Virus record (IMG/VR): IMGVR_UViG_3300046167_000490
Location: 1-42,827 of that record
Length of the DNA: 42,827 bases
Strand: one strand, 5' to 3'
Origin: a virus
Below are positions 35,803 to 42,827 of the stretch, piece by piece (positions within the stretch are counted from its first letter, which is position 1; each line of letters starts with the position of its first letter). Under the pieces are notes generated by a model. That model saw only the letters and a program-made list of their open reading frames with translations, ran no database searches and had not been told where the DNA came from. Made by a program: the position numbers and the translations under genes.

Positions 35803-37887
35803 TCATCCCGTGAAGTGTATTCCCACATAACCGTGGTCATTGTAGGAATTGCTATAGTTAAGGCCAGAGTCACTAATTAGGGTAACTCCAGACGCAATAT
35901 ACGATCCGCCGCCACCAGAAGGCGCTCTTGTACCCGCAGAAGAGTGTACTTTAGCACCGCCGCCAGAGTAGCCTCCTCCTCCTCCAGCCGCACCCCAACC
36001 CGCAGAGCCGCCGCCAAAGCCACCCCAGCTGCTATTGTAGGGGCCGCCGATCCCTGATCCGGTCTTTAGTATAATTGCACCGTTGGGTGAAACGGTTTGA
36101 GATGCGCCTGTACCATTTGAATTAACACCAGCACCTGATGCACCATGCTCACTGCCGCTGCCCGTACTACCGCCGTTACCATAAGTTCCTGCGCCCGTAC
36201 CTCCGCCTTCTCCAGTAGACGTAACTGTCTGTCCGTTCATATGACCAACGGTAAACGAAGTTGAGCTATAACTATTTTGATTTCCTCCGCCGCCGCCTCC
36301 AGCCCCGATCAAAGTGGATAAGGTTCCAGACCTAGTACCTGAAAACAGAAAACTTCCACCGCCGCCACCGCCGCCTTGTCCACCTGTGTAGCTACCACCT
36401 CGGTGGCCGATTACAAAAGTGTTAGAGCTACCAGCTACAAGGTCTACGTCTGCAACTACAATTCTACCCTGACCGCCGCCCCTTTGATTATTAGCAGTTG
36501 TGTATGATTCATCTTCACCACCCCCTCTTGCCCCTGCGACTGTAAATCTGTAGGTTCCCGTGTAAGGCGCTGTAAATTCAGTGTATCCCGCCTGAGAAAC
36601 TGCTAGAGATAAGCCAGAATTTACCTGTGAATAATGCGTGGAATTACCTATAGCCGCCTGAAGTTGGGCTAGAGTTCGACCAGCAATGGATTCTGTCACC
36701 CCAGTGGCGTTACTGAAGAATATAAAGTTAACATTATTAGACAAAAGATACGGCGGAGCTACATTAATAAAAAAGTTCCGTACAACTGACGCATAACCAT
36801 CAGAAGCAGTGACGGCAACGCCAGTAGTAGCCTCAACTGTAGGCGTTCCAGAGATAACATTGCCGCTTAAAGAAAGACCTGTAGGCAGCGGACCAGAAGT
36901 ATAGCTAACGGCCTCACCTTCGGGGTCTGTAGCATTTAAGGTTATAGAACCTGACGCATCTATCTCTAATTCTTCTGTACCCCCCTCCGCAGGACTGCTC
37001 CAAGTGGGGGCAGCATTAACAATCTGAATGTTAAACTGACGGGTGTTTGTGTTGCCTACGCTGTCAGTGGCTTCAATGGTAAACGTATAGGTGGTCGTAG
37101 TCTGTTCAGTAGACGTTCCCGTGATAGCACCTGTTGTGGTGTTCAGAGCAAGCCCTGCGGGTAAGTTACCTTGGGTGATTGCATATCCTGATATGGTATT
37201 TTCAGCATCCGTAGCAGCAACCGTTACAGATACCGCATCATCCCAGCGTGTTGTCGTAGCAATATTGCCTGCGGCTGTTGTGAAGGATGGGACAGAACCA
37301 GCATCAATAGTGGTAGTGCTTTCTATAGATAACCCAGCACCGTTAGTAACCTTAACCTTAAAAGGCTCGTTAGCTACAGGCAGATTTGTAGCGTTTGTAA
37401 TGGTAATCTGGGAGCTATTAACAAAGGTAACTGTAGCAGCTGCATACTCTGTTCCGTCAGATCCTGTGAATACCGCTGTGGTAGAAGAATCAAAGAATGC
37501 ACCATTGACCGTAAAGGTAGCACCAGCCTCGCCGTTAAAGTTGTTAGGGTTAATACCAGTAATACTCGGAGGTGTAGCCACAGCGCCCCAACCAGAGCCT
37601 GTGAAAGTCTCAAAGAAGCCCGTGGTTGTGTTGTAACGCAGCGAACCAACAACAGCCGCTGGGTCACGCTGTGCGGTTGTACCTGACGGGACTTTAATCC
37701 CGCCAGCGTTAAACTCAGCATTATCAGCGCCATCCACACGAACAACGACTTTGCCGCCGCTGCCTGTGTCGCTGACTTCAACGATAGTGTCGCCTTGCTG
37801 GATTGCGTTTAGTTCAAGACCTGTGATTTCGGATGCCGTGATCTGACTGTCGGAAATCAGGTCGGCTAATATTCTTGCTTTGCTCAT
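35803..37887 (-). CDS. Tail fibre/adhesin with Ig-like domains and glycine-rich tip
   Basis: 694 residues. The N-terminal 110 residues (ILADLISDSQITASEITGLEL..., VRVDGADNAEFNAGGIKVP) match the virion-attachment type of marine phage fibres. Residues about 110-200 look like an IPT/TIG fold (PSITGINPNNFNGEAGATFTVNG). Residues about 200-380 hold two cadherin/He_PIG-like repeats (LPAGLALNTTTGAITGT and LPTGLSLSGNVISGT). The last 230 residues are a glycine-rich domain (GGGQGRIVVADVDL, many GGGG) like phage receptor-binding tips. Confidence 0.75.
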   Translation of the reverse strand: MSKARILADLISDSQITASEITGLELNAIQQGDTIVEVSDTGSGGKVVVRVDGADNAEFNAGGIKVPSGTTAQRDPAAVVGSLRYNTTTGFFETFTGSGWGAVATPPSITGINPNNFNGEAGATFTVNGAFFDSSTTAVFTGSDGTEYAAATVTFVNSSQITITNATNLPVANEPFKVKVTNGAGLSIESTTTIDAGSVPSFTTAAGNIATTTRWDDAVSVTVAATDAENTISGYAITQGNLPAGLALNTTTGAITGTSTEQTTTTYTFTIEATDSVGNTNTRQFNIQIVNAAPTWSSPAEGGTEELEIDASGSITLNATDPEGEAVSYTSGPLPTGLSLSGNVISGTPTVEATTGVAVTASDGYASVVRNFFINVAPPYLLSNNVNFIFFSNATGVTESIAGRTLAQLQAAIGNSTHYSQVNSGLSLAVSQAGYTEFTAPYTGTYRFTVAGARGGGEDESYTTANNQRGGGQGRIVVADVDLVAGSSNTFVIGHRGGSYTGGQGGGGGGGSFLFSGTRSGTLSTLIGAGGGGGGNQNSYSSTSFTVGHMNGQTVTSTGEGGGTGAGTYGNGGSTGSGSEHGASGAGVNSNGTGASQTVSPNGAIILKTGSGIGGPYNSSWGGFGGGSAGWGAAGGGGGYSGGGAKVHSSAGTRAPSGGGGSYIASGVTLISDSGLNYSNSYNDHGYVGIHFTG

Positions 37888-37901
37888 TTTTACACCTTCC
37901 T

Positions 37902-38348
37902 CTAAGCCTCAGAAGGCCAATCTTCAGCATCCAAATCAGGGAAATTTTCGTGGTCCGTAATGTCCCGTAGAGCTTGCCGATAAGTTGCGGTGGCAGTTGG
38001 GACAGATACCCCCGCTTCTAAAGATTTAATGACCACCCAATCTGTCCTAGCCAACATATCATCTCGTATCCTACGAGTGTTGTTAGATGCTACTGTAGTG
38101 TCAGGGGTATCCCGAAGTTGCATAGTAAAGGTCTCAACGGCCAACCCATCTGCATTAATAGAGTAACCATTACTTACGGGAGTATGGGTGGAAGTGCTTC
38201 CTGGAGACCTACCAAGCCGACACATGGCAAATCCCAAATCTGAGACTTCGCTTTCCTCTGCACCGGGATGAAGTTGCTGAAAGTTTTCCCACAAGATAGG
38301 AAATCCATCAGGAGAACCGTCAACGAGTTTTATTACATAGTTTGTCAT
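37902..38348 (-). CDS. Tail fibre assembly chaperone-like protein
   Basis: 148 residues. The C-terminal half (LRDTPDTTV..., then RRIRDDMLARTDWVVIKSLEAG, YRQALRDITDHENFPDLDAEDWP) matches the phage tail-fibre chaperone/XkdW pattern of R-D-x-L-L-x-x-T-D-W and Y-R-Q-x-L-R-D-I-x-x-x-x-x-F-P. It lies between two glycine-rich adhesin genes and probably helps fold one or both. The junctions at both ends are short (11 and 14 bases). Confidence 0.75.
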   Translation of the reverse strand: MTNYVIKLVDGSPDGFPILWENFQQLHPGAEESEVSDLGFAMCRLGRSPGSTSTHTPVSNGYSINADGLAVETFTMQLRDTPDTTVASNNTRRIRDDMLARTDWVVIKSLEAGVSVPTATATYRQALRDITDHENFPDLDAEDWPSEA

Positions 38349-38359
38349 ATCAAAAATCC

Positions 38360-40306
38360 TTATACGTCAGCGGTATTAGTTGAAGGGAAAGCTCTACTTG
38401 GCCCCCAAATGATGCGAACTGCACCGACACCGCCGTTGCCTCCGTAATTCCCGGCAGAATTGGAAGAACCTCCGCCAGCGCCACCATATTCACCCGCATC
38501 ACCTCTATAGTATGATGAAGAACCCATGTAGGTGTCAGATGCATCAGATCCTCCAGAACCCCCAATACCCGGGTTACCTACATAAGAACCTACCCCGGTA
38601 GCGTTAGTACCTGTTGTTCCTAGTCCCATTATACCTACGCCGCCGCCGCCAGAGCAGGCTCCGTTGTTGAAGCCATAACCAGCACCGCCGCCGCCGCCGC
38701 CTGCTACTGGTTCAACCATACCATCGCCATTATAGCTTCCAGCACTACCCCCCTTACCTGAATAGCCGCCAGCACCAGCGCCCCCAGATCGGTGATTGTT
38801 ATTAAGTGAGGCTCTGTTATCACCCCCGTCGCCACCACCGTCACCGACGAAATCCCCGCCAGTATTAAGACCTCCTGAGTAAGAAGCACTAGTAGTCCAG
38901 CCGCCGCTGCCGCCGCCGCCTTTAACTGTGCTACCACTTATAAAGTAGCTGTCATTTCCGTTGCCGCCGTTACTGCCTCCGTTAGAGCCAATACCTGCAG
39001 AGCCAACAACTACAGTGTAACTTTGGCCCGGTGTAACAGAGATGTTATTTTTCCAACCTAAACCACCTCCAGTACCGCCGTTGGAATCGTGCGCCCCAGA
39101 GCCCCCGCCGCCGCCGCCGACTGCGACTACACTAACAGATGTTACATTCGCAGGAGCTACCCATGAGAAAGTACCCGGAGTTGTAAACGCTTGTTGGCCA
39201 GCGGGAGGAGTAGTATAGGACACTGTACCATAATCTGAAGATGCGCCGTTTGCATCTATGTATCTTGCCCTTGCGTAATAAGTGGTGTTGGCCGTAAGCG
39301 CCTGACCGTGAGTTTTAGATAGCAAATTCCCTGTATCAGCTAAAGACTGATAGACGATTGTAGTAAAATTAGCGTCACTTGCAATCTGCCAATCAGTGCT
39401 TGTGTGGGCAGAAGCGTCACCCCCAGAAGCTGAATACGCACTACCTGTAATTGTGGTGGTGTCTAATGTAACCGTAGGAGTGCTAAATGTAACATTTACT
39501 AAATTTACAGAGTGGCTAGTAGTGGCACTTTTGTTACCAAGGCTATCTGTGGCAAATACTTTTAAAGCAACTGTAGTACCATTAGTTCCTGTGACAGTAA
39601 TGGTTGGACTCGCAGCACCTCCACTAGCACTAACTGTAGTTTCTGAACCATCATCTATTTTATATGTAAATGAAACAATGGTAGCAGTGCTGAGTTCTGA
39701 AGTTGAGCTAAAGGTAAAAGTGTTTGCAACACCCGTATAAAGCGCACTCGTAGGGCCGTTTACTGTAGGGCCGTTTAAAACTACTGTATTTTCAATCCCT
39801 ACATAACTATCTGCCGTAATTGAGCCTGTCAGAACTAAGTCACCAGAACTATCTAAATGTACTAAAGGATGCCAAGAACCCGCATGAGCAAAATAAGCCT
39901 TTCCTGTTGCATGAACATGGGCGAACATTCCGTGGTACGAGGCTGCTGATGGTAAATCACCAAGCGTAGAATACACGTTAGAGAATTTTATTTTATTTGT
40001 GCCAAGGTCTACATCACCCGTAAAGGTAGCACCAGATAGTGTGGCATAATTAGAGCCTGCCGCTTGGACCGCAGCTACTTGAGTTGAGCCTTCCGTATTT
40101 ACTAAGCCTACCTGAGTAGTACCCGCCGTATTCACTAATCCGACTTGCGTTGTGCCTTCGGTAATCACGCTGTTAACAGTAACCGTGGGCGTGAGAGCCT
40201 CGACAGCCTTGCCTAGCAAAAGAAACTCTTTGCCTTCGGTTGTGCCTGTCGTGGCATTCATTTTTGTGTTGAGGTTTGTCTCAAGAGTCGTTGTATTCAA
40301 AGCCAT
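38360..40306 (-). CDS. Tail fibre/adhesin with glycine-rich tip
   Basis: 648 residues. The N-terminal region includes a short repeat (TEGTTQVGLVN, TAGTTQVGLVN, TEGSTQVAAVQ) and a GDVDLGTNKIKF fibre strand. Fibronectin-like domains occupy about 190-380 (SFTYKIDDGSETTVSASGG, TPTVTLDTTTITG...YYARARYID). The last 250 residues are extremely Gly/Ser/Asn-rich (VVAVGGGGGGSGAHDSNGG). The tip resembles that of the gene at 37887-35803, so the phage carries two related adhesins. It follows the upstream fibre gene with one intervening base. Confidence 0.75.
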   Translation of the reverse strand: MALNTTTLETNLNTKMNATTGTTEGKEFLLLGKAVEALTPTVTVNSVITEGTTQVGLVNTAGTTQVGLVNTEGSTQVAAVQAAGSNYATLSGATFTGDVDLGTNKIKFSNVYSTLGDLPSAASYHGMFAHVHATGKAYFAHAGSWHPLVHLDSSGDLVLTGSITADSYVGIENTVVLNGPTVNGPTSALYTGVANTFTFSSTSELSTATIVSFTYKIDDGSETTVSASGGAASPTITVTGTNGTTVALKVFATDSLGNKSATTSHSVNLVNVTFSTPTVTLDTTTITGSAYSASGGDASAHTSTDWQIASDANFTTIVYQSLADTGNLLSKTHGQALTANTTYYARARYIDANGASSDYGTVSYTTPPAGQQAFTTPGTFSWVAPANVTSVSVVAVGGGGGGSGAHDSNGGTGGGLGWKNNISVTPGQSYTVVVGSAGIGSNGGSNGGNGNDSYFISGSTVKGGGGSGGWTTSASYSGGLNTGGDFVGDGGGDGGDNRASLNNNHRSGGAGAGGYSGKGGSAGSYNGDGMVEPVAGGGGGGAGYGFNNGACSGGGGVGIMGLGTTGTNATGVGSYVGNPGIGGSGGSDASDTYMGSSSYYRGDAGEYGGAGGGSSNSAGNYGGNGGVGAVRIIWGPSRAFPSTNTADV

Positions 40307-40307
40307 G

Positions 40308-42374
40308 TTATATTCCTGCCAATGCTAGTGTTTCCACGTCGTCGATCAAAGCATCGACTGCTGTTTTGCTGTAGTGGTCAGCGAGTAGAAAAGTGCCATA
40401 CGCAACGATGCTGACCACATCACCAGTCGCTGCCGCAGAATTAAGAACTATGTTGCTGCCATCCGTGGCTGTGAAATCTACGCCATCAAACAACTTCACG
40501 CCGTTCAGCCAGACATGCACATAGCCTGAGTCGTAAGCCGCTGGAAACGTTGATAAACTACCAGCGTAAGTGCCGCTGTTCGTCCCGACGGTGTACGCCT
40601 TGCTCTCAACCGTGCCGTTTACAGAAGAGCCAGCGTTCTGAAACGCATTGCCATCATAAACCTTCATGATGTCAGCAGTAGTGTCGAACCAGAGAGTACC
40701 CTCGATAGGCGATGCAGGCTGATTAGCTGAAACCTTATAAGCATCAGCAAAGTCAGCAATGCCGCTAAAGTTAGCCGCAGTCTGGACAACAGACGATGAA
40801 ATTCCAGAAACAGTCGATATATCAGAATCTATCGTCGCAAGAGCGTTTATGTTCGTCGAATTGGCGTTAACTGCATTAATGTTGGCAGAGTTGTTGTTAA
40901 CGCTCGTAAGCGTAGAAGAAATACCGCTTAAATTTGTGATCTCAGAATTTAAACCGGCAACAGTGTTTATGTTCGCGGAATTGTTATCAACATCAACAAT
41001 ATTAGAGCTGATATTGTTAACCGCCGTGACAGTCGCAGAAATCGCATTAACGCCAACCACAGCAGTGTTAATCGCAGCCAAAGTATTAACAGACGATATG
41101 GACCCGCCAACCAAGTCAACATTCGTTATCGCGCCAGCAACAACCTCGATCTCACTGACAGCCTCATTCAAATCATCGGCAACAGTCTCAATCTCGCTGA
41201 TAGCCTCAGTCAGATCATTCGCAACAGTGATGACCTTAGCTATGTTCGTCGCAACCGTCGTCACCGAACCTATGTTCGTCGCCACAGTATTCAAATTAGA
41301 AGAACTTAAAGCGGCGACAGTCGACACATCCGCCGAAATACCGCTAACCGTAGACACATCCGTGCTGATACCGCTTACAACAGTTATATCAGCATTTATA
41401 CCAGCCAACGTAGCAACGTTGTTTGTAGGAGTGATCTGCGCAGCAACAGTGTTTATTGATGCAATGTTCGTCGCTACAATCGGAATATCGCCCTGAGTCG
41501 CCCAATACTTCGATGAATACTCGCTCGTATTGCCAACCGTAGCACCCAGCTTACTAGCCCAGTCTTTCGCAGAACCAGAACCCGTATCGACGCCAGTACC
41601 ACCAGTCGCCCATGCCTTAGACGAATAATCCGTACTCTCAACAATCCCATTCGTCTTAGACGCCCAGCTCTCAGCCTCGTCTGCATAACCACTCGCATTC
41701 GATTCAGCAGCTTCCGCAGCCTCTTTAGCCGCCTGCCCGACAACACTAGCACCCCAAACAATAACGTTCTCATTACCAGCAACAGTAGGTAACCCAGGAG
41801 CCGTAAATAACGTCAAAGTAGAACCAGATAACGTATAATCATCAACAGGGTTCAATAACTCCCCATTAACAAAAACTAAAAACGATGTCTCGCTCTCATA
41901 AGAATAAGATAACGTAAACGTAGTCGCGGACCCGTCGCCCTCAAACTTGTCAACCGCACTACTCGTACCAGCAATCGCAGCATTAGCTATCAATATCCAA
42001 CGCGATGCAGCAATGTCAGTCGCAAAAGCCGCGCTCGATGTATGAGCCGCAGTCGCAACATACGTCGCACCATTGAAATCAACAGCATCATTCACAGCAT
42101 AAGACGAAGCCGTAGACCATGTACCCCGTGGCGTAAACGTACTGTTGATAATCGCTAACGCACCCTGGTCAAACGCATCCTTGTGAACAGTCGTATTGCC
42201 CAACTTGCCATCGTCGCGCTGTATCTTCGCAATGTTCGCATTCAAATCGTCCAACGTCAGCTTGACAGCATTCAACTCACCGTCAACCTCAGATCCGCGC
42301 AGAGGATCGCTGGGACTGGTAGCCTGATAATCGTTGAAGTTATACTGACGTGTGTAATCCCGTGGTTGTGCCAT
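40308..42374 (-). CDS. Tail fibre with heptad-like repeats
   Basis: 688 residues. It opens PRDYTRQYNFNDYQATSPSDPLRG, a conserved attachment start of podovirus fibres. Residues about 80-130 resemble a carbohydrate-binding CBM5/12 strand set (PRGTWSTASSYAVNDAVDFNGATYV). Residues about 290-520 are a long fibrous repeat (NIGSVTTVATNIAKV, ISSNIVDVDNNSANINTVAGL) likely to form a trimeric rod. The C-terminal domain (FQNAGSSVNGTVES..., GSIVLNSAAATGDVVSIVAYG-like) may bind receptor. It is the first large gene of the fibre section. Confidence 0.75.
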   Translation of the reverse strand: MAQPRDYTRQYNFNDYQATSPSDPLRGSEVDGELNAVKLTLDDLNANIAKIQRDDGKLGNTTVHKDAFDQGALAIINSTFTPRGTWSTASSYAVNDAVDFNGATYVATAAHTSSAAFATDIAASRWILIANAAIAGTSSAVDKFEGDGSATTFTLSYSYESETSFLVFVNGELLNPVDDYTLSGSTLTLFTAPGLPTVAGNENVIVWGASVVGQAAKEAAEAAESNASGYADEAESWASKTNGIVESTDYSSKAWATGGTGVDTGSGSAKDWASKLGATVGNTSEYSSKYWATQGDIPIVATNIASINTVAAQITPTNNVATLAGINADITVVSGISTDVSTVSGISADVSTVAALSSSNLNTVATNIGSVTTVATNIAKVITVANDLTEAISEIETVADDLNEAVSEIEVVAGAITNVDLVGGSISSVNTLAAINTAVVGVNAISATVTAVNNISSNIVDVDNNSANINTVAGLNSEITNLSGISSTLTSVNNNSANINAVNANSTNINALATIDSDISTVSGISSSVVQTAANFSGIADFADAYKVSANQPASPIEGTLWFDTTADIMKVYDGNAFQNAGSSVNGTVESKAYTVGTNSGTYAGSLSTFPAAYDSGYVHVWLNGVKLFDGVDFTATDGSNIVLNSAAATGDVVSIVAYGTFLLADHYSKTAVDALIDDVETLALAGI

Positions 42375-42526
42375 TAAGCTCTCCGCTTGCTCTTCAGTCC
42401 AGACGAACCCAACAGCTTGCCTAAACGCTTCAATGTGACACGCTTGCCAGTATGCCGGCGACTAGGTGAAACAACACCCAAATCCTCAACCCGCTTATCC
42501 ATAAGACGACGTGGGTTAGACTGCAT
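42374..42526 (-). CDS. Small basic late protein (50 residues)
   Basis: The ATG at 42526 shares a base with the previous stop, and its stop overlaps the fibre ATG (TAATG). The protein is strongly basic (NPRRLMDKRVEDLGV, RRHTGKRVTLKRLGKLLG) and ends SKRRA. It is too short for a domain assignment. With its two neighbours it forms a trio of small basic proteins between terS and the fibres, possibly DNA-binding or packaging-related. Confidence 0.6.
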   Translation of the reverse strand: MQSNPRRLMDKRVEDLGVVSPSRRHTGKRVTLKRLGKLLGSSGLKSKRRA

Positions 42527-42702
42527 CAGCTGTACCCCATAGCCTTGCTGGTCCGTGATGCCGCCTTCTTAGCCTTGTTCTTCTTACTATTAGGAAAACC
42601 AGCCTTCATATCAGCGTATGCCTTCGGACTGATCGTCGACTTGGACTTGGACCGAGACTTGCCAGACTTCTTCTGGGCATTCATGTTCTCATACAAACTC
42701 AT
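42526..42702 (-). CDS. Small basic late protein (58 residues)
   Basis: ATG 42702 overlaps the stop of the junction-spanning gene as ATGA. The sequence MSLYENMNAQKKSGKSRSKSKS is lysine/serine-rich, followed by TISPKAYADMKAGFPNSKKNKA. I recall the opening M-S-L-Y-E-N-x-N with a K-S-R-S-K-S-K-S-T-I block in phage late operons, without known function. It is coupled to both neighbours. Confidence 0.7.
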   Translation of the reverse strand: MSLYENMNAQKKSGKSRSKSKSTISPKAYADMKAGFPNSKKNKAKKAASRTSKAMGYS

Positions 42703-42827
42703 GCGAAATTACACCTCCATCGCTTCAAAGCAGCGCCCTTGCGCGTTAACTCGCCGTCCTTGCTCGTCGGACCAGAAACACCGTTCATGCGAGCGCAAAA
42801 ACTCTTCTTACGTCCAGCGCGACTACC
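42699..42827 (-). CDS. Small basic phage protein, C-terminal part (continues from bases 141-1)
   Basis: Read downward from base 42827 in the phase set by ATG 141, this encodes GSRAGRKKSFCARMNG, then TSKDGELTRKGAALKRWRC, and stops at 42701-42699. That is the second half of the 89-residue protein described at 1-141. The stop overlaps the next start (42702) as ATGA. The arginine/lysine-rich C-terminus with F-C-A-R-M and K-R-W-R-C is conserved in the family as I recall it. Confidence 0.85.
   Translation of the reverse strand, partial: GSRAGRKKSFCARMNGVSGPTSKDGELTRKGAALKRWRCNFA

Noticed and set aside
36000-39130. Short GC-rich repeats resembling a CRISPR or minisatellite
   Set aside because: They are glycine codons (GGN) of the adhesin tips, with no constant repeat and spacer length. 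No CRISPR array is visible anywhere in the window.
1-42827. tRNA or rRNA genes
   Set aside because: No cloverleaf with a GTTCRAANYC arm, and no ribosomal sequence, was recognised by reading either strand. A tRNA search program would be decisive.

Overview
This window is most simply read as one complete genome of a temperate, podovirus-like tailed phage (Caudoviricetes), assembled as a circle and cut open at an arbitrary point. A minus-strand gene leaves the left edge at base 1 in frame and continues in frame from base 42827. The product families and order (TerL, portal, scaffold, HK97-fold capsid protein, short-tail adaptors, ejected proteins, no tape measure or tail sheath) indicate a short-tailed virus. 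Integrase, an excisionase-like protein and a CI/Cro-type switch indicate lysogeny. Protein families resemble those of phages of marine alphaproteobacteria, but the host cannot be proved from the sequence.

Layout. (1) 959-2869, plus strand: early cassette of seven small genes, including an ArdA-type DNA-mimic antirestriction protein and a zinc ribbon, closed by a terminator at 2899-2925. (2) 10157 down to 2814, minus strand: Cro-like regulator, RuvC-like resolvase, PD-(D/E)XK-type nuclease, an SSB-like protein, a primase-polymerase/helicase, a small DNA methyltransferase, zinc-finger proteins and a DUF6378 protein. A dense array of a 9-bp repeat lies at 3858-4056. (3) 10309-11944, plus strand: CI-like repressor, excisionase-like gene, tyrosine integrase. 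(4) 826 down through base 1, across the junction to 42827 and on down to 12286, minus strand: late genes. Their order is TerS, small basic proteins, three fibre/adhesin-type genes with a chaperone, lysis cassette, TerL, portal, scaffold, capsid, adaptors, internal proteins, and a giant polyvalent protein of at least 2251 residues.

How it fits together. A CI/Cro switch with divergent promoters (10194-10274) chooses between lysogeny and the minus-strand replication operon. Late genes are probably driven from the promoters at 857-885 and 173-201, each associated with inverted repeats. ArdA and its neighbours would protect incoming DNA, and the giant ejected protein may add effector activities.

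Caution. At least seven conserved genes (integrase, TerL, primase-helicase, SSB-like, nuclease, head-tail adaptor, C-terminus of the giant protein) are broken by single-base shifts. Each can be repaired by changing one short mononucleotide run by one base. Sequencing indels are the leading explanation; prophage decay or recoding are alternatives.
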